A DNA stretch of 29,472 bases from JAQBGV01 sp032128395 (GCA_032128395.1 JAQBGV010000074.1:1-29472); one strand, 5' to 3'. Numbered from the stretch's first letter, positions 12,980 to 22,224 are shown. A program made the numbers and translations. The notes: generated from the letters alone by a model not told the origin.

Positions 12980-15868
12980 TCACCGCGGGCCGGCTCGAAT
13001 GGATCGAACCGAGACCCCGCCCCCGCCCCGGGTGAGGAGGAACCCCGCTGCACCCTGTCGTTCACGGATCGAGTCGGGGAGGTCGAACTCGAGGACCGGA
13101 GACTCCTCGATGAACAGCCGGACCCGGCGTCCCTGCTCCTCCAGCCGCCACTGACTCCAGCGCGTCGCGGCGACGCTCACGGGGCCGCGCGCCAAGATTT
13201 CTCCGAGCAGGTCCTCCCCGTCTGCGAGCGTGCCGAGCCGCGGGATCAGAGCCGCACCGAACTCCTGAGCTCCGATTCTGCCGACGAAGACGCAGGGCAG
13301 CCCGGCCCCCTCGTAGGCGACGACGAAGCCCGCTCGCGTCGCAGTGGACTCCGCGCGCAGCTCAGCTTGGAGATAGCGACGAGGCCATGCGGTCGCGAGT
13401 TGCTGCCACTCGCGGTAGGCGAGCGCGCCGAACCTCCACCGAAACTCAGACACCGGCGGAGGGACGATCGAGACCCGGTTCTTTGCCGGATCGAACTGCC
13501 AGTCCCCCTCGACGCTCCACGCGGCGAGGGCTGGACCGAGGGAGAGGGAGAATTCCCCACGAGTCGCGAGGGCCCGGTCGCGTCTCAGCTGATCGAGCCG
13601 GCGCTCGAACTCCACCCGACTCCACTCCGGGTCGACGACTCCTTCGATGCGGAGTTCATCGACATCGAGGGGAGTTCCGGCGGCGCAGATCCCGAACGCC
13701 CCCGGAGCCTGTCCATCCGTGCGCACCCCACGGAGCTCCTCCCGACCATTCACTTTCACGACGAATCCGCGGTTCCCCGACCGTTCCCGCTCGCTGTACT
13801 GGATCTGCCAACCAAGGTCCCGCCGCTTCAGCTCGAAGTCCGACTGCACTACGGCAGAGTCGGGCCCACGACCGACCTGACTCGGAATCTCCGCGAGACC
13901 GGCGGAGAGCCACGTGAACCAGGAGCGATTCCAACGGAGCGCGACATCGGTGCGCTCTACCTCGAAGAAGTGTCCCACTGCGAAAGGATCTGAATCGGGA
14001 GTATCGGGGGAGAAGGCCCGGTACTCGACCGAGAAGACCTCACGAAAGCGACCCGCGAGTGCGATCGCTGCAAAGGAGAACTCCCACGGCTGTCGAGGGT
14101 CTCCCGCGCGGATGGCTCGAACCAGCCGGAGTCGTCCATCTCGAACGGTCCAGAACTCTTCCCCGCCAGAGACGTCGCGCCAGTCATCCCGCTCCGCCGC
14201 GTCGTCGAAGTCGTAGCGCAGTTCGATCCTCCCGTCGGGCTTTCCGCGGGTGCGGCTCGCGTTCGGGAAGAGTGTCTGCGCCCAGTCCCCATCCTCCGCG
14301 GCCGCGAGCACTCTGTCGTCCTTCTCGCTGCTCGCGTTCTCCTTGGCGGACCAATCCCGGGAAATCCCCGCGGTGATTCGCGTGCCGTAGACCTCGAGTC
14401 CCTCGCGATCGGTCCGAATCCTCGCCCTCCACTCGGCGTCGACGACTGGAGCGCGCGCTTCGACCCACCGCTCCGGCTCTCCGCCTCCTTTCCCGAGGCG
14501 CACGGAGAGCCACTCACCCCGACGCAGGAACAGGAGACGGATCGGCTCTCCGGAGGGAATCCCGACACCGGATCGAAGGACCCTGCTCACGGGGAGCGCG
14601 GCAGTCGAGTCTCCGGAGGAGACGGGGCGCGGGCGAATCTCGACAGCGCGGTTCGGAAGACTCACGAACGCCTGATAGCCGCCGGCCTCGAGGATGACGG
14701 TCGCCTCGCTCGACTCGATCAGAATTTCGCACTCGAACGACCAATCGCCGGGATCGAACGTGATGCGACTGGTAAGCCCGCGCTCCCACGTCCCCAATCG
14801 ACCCCGAAGGATGCTGTCCTCCGCACGTGGCCACCCAGGACCCCCGAGCCAGTCCCGTCCCTGCGTCACGCTGCAGTCGTTCACGAGGACCACCGTATCG
14901 AGACTATCCGGGACCTCGATGACCTCCGAGAAGATGAGCGAAGACAAGAACGCGGTGGCGGGCGCGCGCCGGGCTCGGATGCCCGCGCGCTCTTCGGGGG
15001 TGAGGAGTGCGGCCGGGGCCATTTCGAGGGGATCCGGTGGTATCGACTTCGCCGAGATCGGCGATCGAGACTCGGGCTCAATGTCGTGATCGACGAGTTC
15101 GATCGACCGCTCGCTTCCGTCACTCTCGGGCGTGGGGTCGGGCGAGGAGGTTTCGCCTGGCCCCGCGTCGAGCTCCACGGGGTTTTCTTCCACACTCCCC
15201 ACGGGTGCTTCTCCCCCCTCCGCCCCGGTCGCGACAGACTCCCTCGTGGGGTCGGTGAGTTTCTCCTCTCGTGGACGCGTGAGAAGGATCGCGAGAACGA
15301 CAGCGACGACGAGAATCGCCGCCAAACCGACCCAGCGGGGGTCCCGGGGACCCGCGGGAACCACCGCCGGGCCGAAGGTATCCTCCTCCCTCTCCACCAG
15401 GGCGTGCACCGGCTCCTCGCCGTCGAGCAGGCTCTGGCAGTCGCGCTCGAGCTCGAATGGAAAGTGGTACCGATCCGCAGGATTCTTGGCGAGGAGGCGC
15501 TCGACGACCGCCTGGGTTCTGTCACTCACGCCATCGATCCGCGGAACGGGGCGTGTGAGGTGAGCCCGGTGTACCTCGTCGATGGTCTTCCCGCCGAAGG
15601 GGGGGTGGCCGGCAAGAAGGTGGAAGAAGGTCGCGCCGAGAGAGTAGAGATCCATTCGGATGTCGACTTCGGGACTCTTCCGGATCACTTCGGGGCTGGT
15701 ATAGAGCGGGGTCCCCGCGCGGCGCGGTCCCCCGGCCAACTTTTGCAGGATGTAGGATCGCTCCGCGACCCCGAGATCGCAGAGCTTCACTCTCCCGGTT
15801 GCGGTGATCATCAAATTGTCGGGCTTGATGTCTCCGTGGGTCAGTCCTCTCGAGTCGTAACCTCGCAT
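12980..15868 (-). CDS. Transmembrane Ser/Thr kinase, C-terminal part (frame broken from N-lobe)
   Basis: This frame encodes the kinase C-lobe: catalytic loop THGDIKPDN (HRD replaced by HGD), DLG instead of DFG, a TPLYTSPEV activation-segment end and DLYSLGATFFHLL. A single TM helix follows (WVGLAAILVVAVVLAILL, about residues 183-200), then about 750 extracytoplasmic residues. These contain several beta-rich modules with F/W-x-C/V-E-x-x-I and W-Q-I/R-L...G-x-x-V-x-x-x-E patterns, resembling LamG/concanavalin-like or DUF1080-type domains. The frame stays open up to 15961, where it should join the N-lobe at 15963-16235. ATG 15868 is therefore only the first internal Met. The whole gene would run 16235 to 12980. 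It lies upstream of the sigma-54 activator on the same strand. If the frameshift is real, this part alone lacks the ATP-binding lysine. Confidence 0.75.
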   Translation of the reverse strand: MRGYDSRGLTHGDIKPDNLMITATGRVKLCDLGVAERSYILQKLAGGPRRAGTPLYTSPEVIRKSPEVDIRMDLYSLGATFFHLLAGHPPFGGKTIDEVHRAHLTRPVPRIDGVSDRTQAVVERLLAKNPADRYHFPFELERDCQSLLDGEEPVHALVEREEDTFGPAVVPAGPRDPRWVGLAAILVVAVVLAILLTRPREEKLTDPTRESVATGAEGGEAPVGSVEENPVELDAGPGETSSPDPTPESDGSERSIELVDHDIEPESRSPISAKSIPPDPLEMAPAALLTPEERAGIRARRAPATAFLSSLIFSEVIEVPDSLDTVVLVNDCSVTQGRDWLGGPGWPRAEDSILRGRLGTWERGLTSRITFDPGDWSFECEILIESSEATVILEAGGYQAFVSLPNRAVEIRPRPVSSGDSTAALPVSRVLRSGVGIPSGEPIRLLFLRRGEWLSVRLGKGGGEPERWVEARAPVVDAEWRARIRTDREGLEVYGTRITAGISRDWSAKENASSEKDDRVLAAAEDGDWAQTLFPNASRTRGKPDGRIELRYDFDDAAERDDWRDVSGGEEFWTVRDGRLRLVRAIRAGDPRQPWEFSFAAIALAGRFREVFSVEYRAFSPDTPDSDPFAVGHFFEVERTDVALRWNRSWFTWLSAGLAEIPSQVGRGPDSAVVQSDFELKRRDLGWQIQYSERERSGNRGFVVKVNGREELRGVRTDGQAPGAFGICAAGTPLDVDELRIEGVVDPEWSRVEFERRLDQLRRDRALATRGEFSLSLGPALAAWSVEGDWQFDPAKNRVSIVPPPVSEFRWRFGALAYREWQQLATAWPRRYLQAELRAESTATRAGFVVAYEGAGLPCVFVGRIGAQEFGAALIPRLGTLADGEDLLGEILARGPVSVAATRWSQWRLEEQGRRVRLFIEESPVLEFDLPDSIRERQGAAGFLLTRGGGGVSVRSIRAGPR

Positions 15869-15908
15869 CGCTTGCGAAATCTGTTGGACGATCCCGATCG
15901 CTTCCCGT

Positions 15909-16235
15909 TCATCGAGGCGCCCGCGCTTCAGCCGTTCTCGAAGGGACTCTCCATCGACGAACCATCCTCAGGAACGGGAGCCCGTCGCAGACCCCGAACT
16001 CGTGCGCAGCGACGATCCCAGGGTGATGGACGAGCGAAAGGTGGGCGTACTCCTGGCGAAAGATCTCGATCAGTTCCTCCGGATCCACCGCGGCGTGGTG
16101 GGCGATCTTCAAGGCGTAGGTCTCCCCACTCTCCCGCTCCCGCACCTCGAGCACATGCCCGACACTGCCCTTTCCAGCAAGTCGGATGAACTCGAACCGT
16201 GCGGCCAGCTCGTCGGGCAACCGAGGTCGGGGCAT
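15909..16235 (-). CDS. Ser/Thr kinase N-lobe fragment, frameshifted
   Basis: The N-terminal half of the same kinase: P-loop AGKGSVGHVLEV (residues 20-31), catalytic lysine in YALKIA (K43), the alpha-C glutamate region and the HHPGIVAAHEFG strand. Kinase-like sequence is readable to GLPFLRM (residue 91). The frame then goes off to an unrelated tail ending at 15909. The plus-one frame from 15961 reads FVDGESLRERL, exactly the hinge sequence expected next (M-E-F-V-x-G-E-S-L in relatives). One extra G at 15962, or two missing bases of a Glu codon, would explain it. GGAGAG sits before ATG 16235. Either a true pseudogene or a base-calling error; sequence alone cannot decide. Confidence 0.75.
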   Translation of the reverse strand: MPRPRLPDELAARFEFIRLAGKGSVGHVLEVRERESGETYALKIAHHAAVDPEELIEIFRQEYAHLSLVHHPGIVAAHEFGVCDGLPFLRMVRRWRVPSRTAEARAPR

Positions 16236-16304
16236 GGGTCTCTCCTGTGGCGCACCGAAGGCCTGTCCAGCCTAATGCAGATCGCTTCGTGCATCCGCTA
16301 GAGT

Positions 16305-16329
16305 ACCCCAGTGCGGAGCCGGTTCCGCA
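16305..16329 (+). promoter_or_regulatory. Candidate operator between the kinase and allantoinase genes
   Basis: The 146-base divergent spacer contains the inverted repeat TGCGGA-N6-TCCGCA (16312-16329), overlapping the decamer ACCCCAGTGC (16305-16314). The same decamer occurs upstream of the xanthine dehydrogenase operon at 29017-29026. A shared purine-pathway regulator is possible, but no regulator of that kind is encoded here. No convincing -35/-10 pair was seen. Confidence 0.35.
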
Positions 16330-16381
16330 TGCACACTGCCATGGGTCGGCGCAGGCTCTTGGCCGAAACGGAGCCGTCGCG

Positions 16382-17740
16382 ATGGCACTCTCGAGGCTCA
16401 CTCTGATCAGTCGGCGAGTCGTGACGCCCCGTGGCGTTCAGCCCGCTTCGATCGTCGTCTCGAACGGCATCATCGAAGCCGTCGAGCCCCATCGCCCCGC
16501 CGAGAGCCCCGAGGATCACGATGTGGGGGAGATGGTGGTGTCCCCGGGCTTGGTCGATTCCCACATCCATGTGAACGAGCCCGGCCGGACCGACTGGGAA
16601 GGGTTCGAGACCGCAGGACGAGCCGCAGCGGCGGGAGGCGTGACGACGATCCTCGACATGCCGCTGAACTCCACTCCGGTCACGACGACAGTTCAGGCTC
16701 TCGCGAGAAAGCGAGATGCCGCTTCAGGTAAATGCCGGGTCGACTTCGGATTCTGGGGCGGAGTCGTTCCGGGGAACCAGCGCGAGCTTCTGGGACTTGC
16801 GCGCGCCGGGGTCCGCGGGTTCAAGTGTTTCCTCGTCGACTCCGGAATCGAAGAATTCCCACCGATCGACCGGGGAGAGCTTCGCGCCGCGATGAAGATT
16901 CTCGCCCAAATCGACGCCGTGCTCCTGGTCCACGCGGAGTGGCCAGAGTCGATCGCACGCGCATGCCTGGAGAGCGATGGGGACCCCTGTCAGTACGCGA
17001 CCTTCCTCGCGTCTCGACCGCGGAACGCCGAGCACGAAGCGATCGACGCCGTGATCGACGCGGCGCGGGAGACCGGCGCCCGCGCGCACATCGTGCACCT
17101 CTCGTCCTCAGGTGCGCTCGATCGGATCGCGCGCGCTCGTCGCGAGGGCGTGCGGCTCACGGTGGAGACCTGCCCGCACTACCTCACCTTCGAGTCCGAA
17201 TCGATTCCCGATGGGGCGACTGAATTCAAGTGCACTCCCCCGATTCGGGAGCGGGAAAATCGTGAGCGGCTCTGGGAGGGTCTCCGTGAAGGAACGATCG
17301 ACCTGATCGCCAGTGACCACTCGCCGTGTCCCCCCTCGCTCAAGTTGCTGGAGCTCGGCGACTTCTTCGGCGCCTGGGGGGGGATCGCTTCGCTCGAGTT
17401 GGGGTTGTCTGCCGTGTGGACGGGAGCGCGGGAGCGCGGAGTCTATCTCGCCGACGTCGCTCGCTGGATGAGTGCCGAGACCGCTCGCCTCGCGGGTCTC
17501 GACGGGCGAAAGGGATCGATCGCCCCGGGGCACGACGCCGACTTCGTCGTCTGGTCCCCGGAGAGCGAGTGGCAGGTCGATCGTCAGAAACTGCATCAGC
17601 GACACCCCATCTCTCCCTATCATGGCCGGACCCTCGCTGGTGTGGTCGAGCGCACCTACTTGCGGGGACGATCGATCTACGACCGGGGCGAGTTCGCGGG
17701 TGCCCCCGGTGGGACCTGGCTGGAGCGGATGGACCCGTGA
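16382..17740 (+). CDS. allB: Allantoinase
   Basis: Hydrolyses the allantoin ring to allantoate. This is a cyclic amidohydrolase of the dihydroorotase/hydantoinase superfamily, 452 residues, the usual size. Metal ligands are visible: HIH in GLVDSHIHVNEPGRTDWEGF (61 and 63), the bridging carboxylated lysine in GFKCF (K148), later histidines in LLVHAE and HIVHLSS, and the Asp in ASDHSPC. The EPGRT-x-WEGF motif and the PLNS-x-P motif separate allantoinases from dihydroorotases. ATG 16382 is chosen because family similarity begins there; the ribosome site (GGAG about 10 bases upstream) is modest. First gene of a five-gene uricolytic operon, overlapping the next by four bases. A candidate operator lies just upstream. 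Confidence 0.95.
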   Translation: MALSRLTLISRRVVTPRGVQPASIVVSNGIIEAVEPHRPAESPEDHDVGEMVVSPGLVDSHIHVNEPGRTDWEGFETAGRAAAAGGVTTILDMPLNSTPVTTTVQALARKRDAASGKCRVDFGFWGGVVPGNQRELLGLARAGVRGFKCFLVDSGIEEFPPIDRGELRAAMKILAQIDAVLLVHAEWPESIARACLESDGDPCQYATFLASRPRNAEHEAIDAVIDAARETGARAHIVHLSSSGALDRIARARREGVRLTVETCPHYLTFESESIPDGATEFKCTPPIRERENRERLWEGLREGTIDLIASDHSPCPPSLKLLELGDFFGAWGGIASLELGLSAVWTGARERGVYLADVARWMSAETARLAGLDGRKGSIAPGHDADFVVWSPESEWQVDRQKLHQRHPISPYHGRTLAGVVERTYLRGRSIYDRGEFAGAPGGTWLERMDP

Positions 17741-18747
17741 GCGCGAAACGACCCCTGATCGACCTCGCGGCGGAACGGCACGGAGGCCGGGCTGTCGCCG
17801 CCAATGACGAGTTCTTCGCGTCGAAGGAGAACCTGCTCAAGGGGGGGCCCGCACTGTTCGTCGCCGACAAGTTCACCGACCGCGGAAAGTGGATGGATGG
17901 CTGGGAGACCCGCCGTCGCCGCGACCCGGGGCACGATTGGTGCGTGATTCGACTCGGCATCCCCGGAGTGATCTCACAGGTCATCGTCGATACGCAGCAC
18001 TTCAAGGGGAACCAGCCCGAGGGGTTCTCGGTGATGGCTTGCTGGTGGGACGGTTCCGCGCAGGAGAGTCCCCCTTCCGAAGCGGGATGGACCGAGATCG
18101 TAGCGCGAACTCCCGCCCGCCCGGACGCCGAGAATCTCGCCGATGTCGCCGACCCGAACGTGTACACCCACGTTCGCCTCGACATTCACCCCGACGGGGG
18201 CGTCGCGCGTTTCCGCGTGCTCGGTGCGGCTCGTCCCGACTGGTCGGCGGTGCTGCAGAGATCGGAGGTGATCGACCTCGTCGCAGTCGAGAACGGCGGA
18301 GTCCCGATCGCATGCAGCGACGAGTGCTTCGGCGAACCGGCGCACCTGCTCCTTCCCGGTCGCCCGGTCAACATGGGCGATGGCTGGGAGACCCGCCGTC
18401 GCCGAGGACCGGGCGACGACTGGGTCGTTCTTCGTCTCGGGAGACCTGGGATCATCGAGCGGATCGAAGTCGACACGTGCCACTTCAAGGGAAACTTTCC
18501 CGAGAGCTGCAGCCTCGAGTCCTGCGACGCCGGTGACGAAGCCCGGCTGGTCGATGGGGGGAACACGCTCGAGTGGACTGCGATCCTCGCTCGAACCCCG
18601 CTTCAAGCCGATACGCAGCACAGGTTCTCGGTGGAGCCGGTCGCGCGGGCGATCGCGTCGCACGTCCGCTTCCGCATCTATCCAGACGGTGGCGTCGGGC
18701 GGCTGCGGGTCCTCGGTCGAATCGTGCCAGACGGTGCCGCTCCGTGA
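17737..18747 (+). CDS. alc: Allantoicase
   Basis: Splits allantoate into ureidoglycolate and urea. The protein is an internal tandem duplication, as expected for the family. The first repeat carries GWETRRRRDPGHDW and VDTQHFKGNQPE. The second carries GWETRRRRGPGDDW and VDTCHFKGNFPE, each ending in an R-x-x-I(H/Y)PDGG-x-x-R-x-R-V-L-G strand. The opening DLAAERHGG and NDEFFASKENLL are also diagnostic. The length is 336 residues, normal for the family. GTG 17737 overlaps the allantoinase stop (GTGA). Choosing the allantoicase route means the product is ureidoglycolate rather than ureidoglycine. No ureidoglycolate lyase or urease is visible in the window. Confidence 0.95.
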   Translation: MSAKRPLIDLAAERHGGRAVAANDEFFASKENLLKGGPALFVADKFTDRGKWMDGWETRRRRDPGHDWCVIRLGIPGVISQVIVDTQHFKGNQPEGFSVMACWWDGSAQESPPSEAGWTEIVARTPARPDAENLADVADPNVYTHVRLDIHPDGGVARFRVLGAARPDWSAVLQRSEVIDLVAVENGGVPIACSDECFGEPAHLLLPGRPVNMGDGWETRRRRGPGDDWVVLRLGRPGIIERIEVDTCHFKGNFPESCSLESCDAGDEARLVDGGNTLEWTAILARTPLQADTQHRFSVEPVARAIASHVRFRIYPDGGVGRLRVLGRIVPDGAAP

Positions 18748-19253
18748 GTGTCGCGGAGATGATCGATCGCCTCCCCGAGAGGGAGGGGCGCGAGGCGCTC
18801 ACGCGCTGCTGCGGATCGACTCGATGGGTCGACGAGATGCTGCACGCCCGTCCTTTCGGATCTGACACGGCGATGTTCGAGGTCGCGGATCGTGTCTGGC
18901 TCCGCCTGGGTGCCGATGACTGGCGCGAGGCATTTCAACACCACCCCCGGATCGGTGAGCGCGGCCTCGAAGGCAAAGGGGACCCGCAGAGCGGAGAGTG
19001 GTCGAGGGAGGAGCAGTCGGGGATGGACCAGGCCACCGAGGCGGTGAAGGGCGCCCTGGCCGAACTGAATCAGCGATACCACGAGCGGTTCGGACACGTA
19101 TTCCTCATCTGCGCCACTGGGCGGAGCCCAGAGGATATGCTGGCCGCCCTGAGGGACCGCATCGATCACACTCCGGAAGAAGAGCTGCGAGTCGCGGCGG
19201 CGGAGCAGTCGAAGATCACCCGTCTGAGATTGCAGAAACTGGGGGATACATGA
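18744..19253 (+). CDS. uraD: OHCU decarboxylase
   Basis: Decarboxylates 2-oxo-4-hydroxy-4-carboxy-5-ureidoimidazoline to (S)-allantoin, the last of the three steps from urate. The product of 169 residues is a single-domain enzyme. The catalytic-histidine motif HPRIGE (67-72), WSREEQSGM (86-94) and the NQRYHERFGHVFLICATGRS block are family hallmarks. GTG 18744 overlaps the allantoicase stop (GTGA); ATG 18759 is an alternative five codons later. It overlaps the HIU hydrolase gene by four bases, consistent with the two enzymes acting consecutively on an unstable intermediate. Confidence 0.95.
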   Translation: MSVAEMIDRLPEREGREALTRCCGSTRWVDEMLHARPFGSDTAMFEVADRVWLRLGADDWREAFQHHPRIGERGLEGKGDPQSGEWSREEQSGMDQATEAVKGALAELNQRYHERFGHVFLICATGRSPEDMLAALRDRIDHTPEEELRVAAAEQSKITRLRLQKLGDT

Positions 19254-19591
19254 GCGCCATCACTACCCATGTGCTCGACACGTCGCGGGGGGCGCCCGCC
19301 GTGGGGATCTCGGTCGTGCTCTCGGTCAGCGAGGGAGATCGCTGGAGCGAGGTCGCCCGAGGGAAGACCGACAGCGAGGGTCGCGTCGGCGATCTCCTCC
19401 CGTTCGGCCAGGGCATTGTCACGGGGACCTACCGACTGTACTTCGAGACGGGACCCTACTTCGAGAGTGCCGGGATCGAGACGTTCTATCCCTTCGTCGC
19501 AGTGGTCTTCCTGGCCAAGTCCGGGTGGGGGCATCTTCACGTGCCCTTACTGCTCAGCCCGTTCGGATACAGCACCTACCGGGGGTCGTGA
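19250..19591 (+). CDS. uraH: 5-hydroxyisourate hydrolase (transthyretin-like)
   Basis: Hydrolyses 5-hydroxyisourate, the direct product of urate oxidase, to OHCU. The product has 113 residues and no signal peptide, so it is cytoplasmic. The N-terminal THVLDTSRGAPA and the C-terminal YSTYRGS are the two signatures that separate true hydrolases from transthyretin. The catalytic His (H7), the Arg and the terminal tetrapeptide are present. ATG 19250 overlaps the previous stop (ATGA), and the next gene begins three bases after its stop. Confidence 0.96.
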   Translation: MSAITTHVLDTSRGAPAVGISVVLSVSEGDRWSEVARGKTDSEGRVGDLLPFGQGIVTGTYRLYFETGPYFESAGIETFYPFVAVVFLAKSGWGHLHVPLLLSPFGYSTYRGS

Positions 19592-19593
19592 AC

Positions 19594-20442
19594 ATGGTCG
19601 CTGTTCATCTCGAGAGTCACGAGTACGGCAAGTCCCGTGTCCGCCTGATGAGGGTCATGCGCGATTCCGATTCTCACCGGGTTCTGGAATTGACAGTGGC
19701 CGTTCGCTTGGAAGGTGACTTCGCAGCGGCGTACACCGATGCAGAGAATCGACAAGTCGTCGCTACCGACACGATGAAGAACACGATCTACGCGCTCGGC
19801 AAGGACCACACGATCGACACGATCGAGTCGTTCGCACTCGCCCTGGCCCGCCATTTTCCGGCGACCTACGCGCAGGTTACCGGGGCGCGGATCGAGATCG
19901 AGGAGACGCCGTGGAACGCGATCCCGGTTGGAGGTCGTCCCCATCCGCATGGGTTCTCCCGAGTAGACGGGGAGCAGGCGACGGTCAGCGTCACCGTCAC
20001 CGGCGATCACGAGGAGATCGTCTCGGGTCTCCAAGGACTCGTGGTCCTGAAGACGACGGATTCCGCGTTCGAGGACTTCTTCCGCGACTCGCTGACGACC
20101 CTCCCCGAAGCGAGCGAGCGCCTTTTCGCGACGAAGATCTCGGCCCACTGGCGAATTGCGAGAGTCGCAGCAAAGTACGAGGAGGTGCGGACCAGAGCCC
20201 GAACCGCCCTCATCGAAACATTTGCGACACACCGGAGCCGATCGGTCCAACACACCCTCCACGACATGGCGGTGGGTCTGTTGGAAGTCTGCCCCGAGGT
20301 CGATCGAGTCGACTTGGATCTGCCGAATCTGCACGTCCTCCCCGTCGACCTGACCCCGTTCGGTCGAACGAACGACCTTGAGGTGTTCGTCCCCACCGAC
20401 GAACCTCACGGAACGATCCGAGCCACCATCGCGCGCGGGTAG
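19594..20442 (+). CDS. uox: Urate oxidase (cofactor-free uricase)
   Basis: Oxidises urate with O2 to 5-hydroxyisourate and H2O2. The 282-residue tunnel-fold protein shows the active-site lysine in HEYGKSRVR, the catalytic Thr block VVATDTMKNTIYALGKDH, the substrate-binding RSVQHTLHDM (Gln), and the C-terminal LPNLHVLPVDL that supplies the third catalytic residue (His). A glycine-rich linker-like GRPHPHGF lies in the middle. ATG 19594 has a G-rich site eight bases upstream. GTG 19588 would instead overlap the hydrolase stop, like other junctions in the operon. It closes the uricolytic operon and depends on xanthine dehydrogenase, encoded at 25461-28972, for substrate. No catalase is encoded nearby for the peroxide. 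Confidence 0.96.
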   Translation: MVAVHLESHEYGKSRVRLMRVMRDSDSHRVLELTVAVRLEGDFAAAYTDAENRQVVATDTMKNTIYALGKDHTIDTIESFALALARHFPATYAQVTGARIEIEETPWNAIPVGGRPHPHGFSRVDGEQATVSVTVTGDHEEIVSGLQGLVVLKTTDSAFEDFFRDSLTTLPEASERLFATKISAHWRIARVAAKYEEVRTRARTALIETFATHRSRSVQHTLHDMAVGLLEVCPEVDRVDLDLPNLHVLPVDLTPFGRTNDLEVFVPTDEPHGTIRATIARG

Positions 20443-20479
20443 AACCCGAAGGATATCGAGAAGATCGGAAGGAGCTGCC

Positions 20480-22222
20480 ATGCCGATTGCCGTTTCCCTC
20501 TTGGTTCTGATGCTCACGGGGACGTTCCCCGGCGCTGGGCCAGAGCCGGGCGACGCGGTTCCGGAGACCGCACTGATGCAAATCCTCGCAGCCGAGCTCG
20601 AGGCATCGATGGGAGGGCTCGTCAACGATGACGGGGTGAAGCCCTACTACCTTGCCTACTCCGTCACTGACACCGCCTCGGTGTCGATCACGGGAGAGCT
20701 CGGTGCGCTGCAAGCGGACCTCGAGTCCCGTCGAAGGATCCTCGACGTCGACGTGCGGGTGGGGGACTACACCCTCGACAACACGCGGAACCTTCGGGGA
20801 GGGGGCGGCCGCGGCGGCGGTGCATTCGGTCGGGGCGGTGCCTCGGCGGTGCCCCTCGACGACAGCCCCGCCGCGATCCGGCATGTTCTCTGGCGCTCGA
20901 CCGACCAGGCGTTCCGCGCCGCAGTGAGCCAGTTCGACCGAGTCCTGACCGACCAGAAGACCGCGGTCGAGGAGGGGGTCTCCGCGAACGACTTCTCCCG
21001 CGAGGATCCGAGTCACCATGTCGGGGCGGAAGTCGGCCTCAAGATCGACGCCGAAGAGTGGAGGGGACGGATCCGCACGGTCTCGCAACTCGCGCTCGAG
21101 TTCCCCACGATCCAGAATTCCAGCGTTTCCCTCGTCGGCACGGCGGAGAACCGGACCATGGTCTCGAGCGAAGGGACCCGCCTGCGCACCGGCCGTGAGC
21201 TGTGGCGAGTGGTGGTCTCTGCGGGCTCCCGCGCCGATGACGGCATGGATCTGAGCCAGTCGTTCATCTTCAACGCGGCGGACGAGGGGGGACTCCCTTC
21301 CGTCGAGCAGATGCAGACCGCGTTCCGGGAGGTGATCGACATGGTGCTCGCGCTGCGCGGGGCGCCGCTCGTCGAGCCGTACACCGGGCCCGCGATCCTG
21401 ATCAACCGAGCGAGCGCGGTCTTCTTCCACGAAATCTTCGGCCACAGGATCGAAGGGCACCGCCAAAAGAGCGTCGACGAGGGGCAGACCTTCACGAAGA
21501 TGGTCGGCCAGCCGATCCTCCCCGAGTTCTTGAGCGTGATCGATGACCCGACCCTGGCGAGTTTCGGCGGCGAGGACCTGCGCGGCTTCTACGAGTTCGA
21601 CGACGAGGGGATTCGTGGCTCCCGAGTCGAGCTGGTGAAGGAGGGCGTTCTGCAGACCTTTCTGCTCTCCCGTTCGCCCGTGCTCGGGTTCGACAAGTCG
21701 AATGGTCACGGCCGGAGAGAGTCCGGGCAGGCGGCTGTCTCCCGCCAAGGAAACCTGATGGTGCAGTCGAACCGATCGGTCCCCTTCACCCGTTTGAAGG
21801 AGATGCTGGTCGAGCAGTGCAAGATGCAGGACAAGCCGTTCGGGTACCTATTCGAGGACATCACCGGCGGGTTCACGACCACCGGCCGGGGCGGGCCCCA
21901 AGCATTCAAGGTGCTCCCGGTGGTGGTCTATCGCGTCCACGCAGACGGTCGTCCGGATGAACTGGTCCGCGGGGTCGACATCGTGGGCACTCCGCTCTCG
22001 TGCTTCTCGAAGATCATCTGTACCGGCGACGACGGTCAGATCTTCAACGGCACCTGTGGGGCGGAGTCGGGCTGGGTTCCGGTCTCCGCGGTCTCCCCGA
22101 GCATCTTGGTGGAGCAGATCGAGATCGAGAAACGCGAACGATCGCAGGAGCGCCAGCCGATTCTTCCGGCCCCCTTCGGGTCGAGTTCGAGCAAAGCGGG
22201 CTCCTCGGAAGGGAGGCGATGA
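20480..22222 (+). CDS. Secreted TldD/PmbA-family metallopeptidase
   Basis: The 580-residue protein begins with a hydrophobic signal-like segment (residues 3-20), unlike cytoplasmic E. coli TldD, and is probably exported. It carries the TldD zinc motif HEIFGHRIEGHR (residues 317-328; H317, E318, H322). Later come a YEFDDEG-x-R(G/A)-x-x-V-x-L-x-x-x-G-x-L strand and a C-terminal FFxGTP-like VGTPLSCFSKI region, which are family features. Residues 106-120 are a glycine/arginine-rich insertion. GGAAGGAG precedes ATG 20480. The next gene is a paralogue lacking the zinc motif, which recalls the catalytic TldD / non-catalytic TldE (PmbA) heterodimer that trims peptides. The substrate is unknown. It follows urate oxidase by 37 bases, so it could be cotranscribed, but a link to purines is unlikely. 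Confidence 0.85.
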   Translation: MPIAVSLLVLMLTGTFPGAGPEPGDAVPETALMQILAAELEASMGGLVNDDGVKPYYLAYSVTDTASVSITGELGALQADLESRRRILDVDVRVGDYTLDNTRNLRGGGGRGGGAFGRGGASAVPLDDSPAAIRHVLWRSTDQAFRAAVSQFDRVLTDQKTAVEEGVSANDFSREDPSHHVGAEVGLKIDAEEWRGRIRTVSQLALEFPTIQNSSVSLVGTAENRTMVSSEGTRLRTGRELWRVVVSAGSRADDGMDLSQSFIFNAADEGGLPSVEQMQTAFREVIDMVLALRGAPLVEPYTGPAILINRASAVFFHEIFGHRIEGHRQKSVDEGQTFTKMVGQPILPEFLSVIDDPTLASFGGEDLRGFYEFDDEGIRGSRVELVKEGVLQTFLLSRSPVLGFDKSNGHGRRESGQAAVSRQGNLMVQSNRSVPFTRLKEMLVEQCKMQDKPFGYLFEDITGGFTTTGRGGPQAFKVLPVVVYRVHADGRPDELVRGVDIVGTPLSCFSKIICTGDDGQIFNGTCGAESGWVPVSAVSPSILVEQIEIEKRERSQERQPILPAPFGSSSSKAGSSEGRR

Positions 22223-22224
22223 TC

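Noticed and set aside
15909..15965. Programmed frameshift in the large kinase
   Set aside because: The sequence at the junction (atg-g-ttc) has no slippery heptamer or obvious downstream structure. Mutation or base-calling error is simpler.
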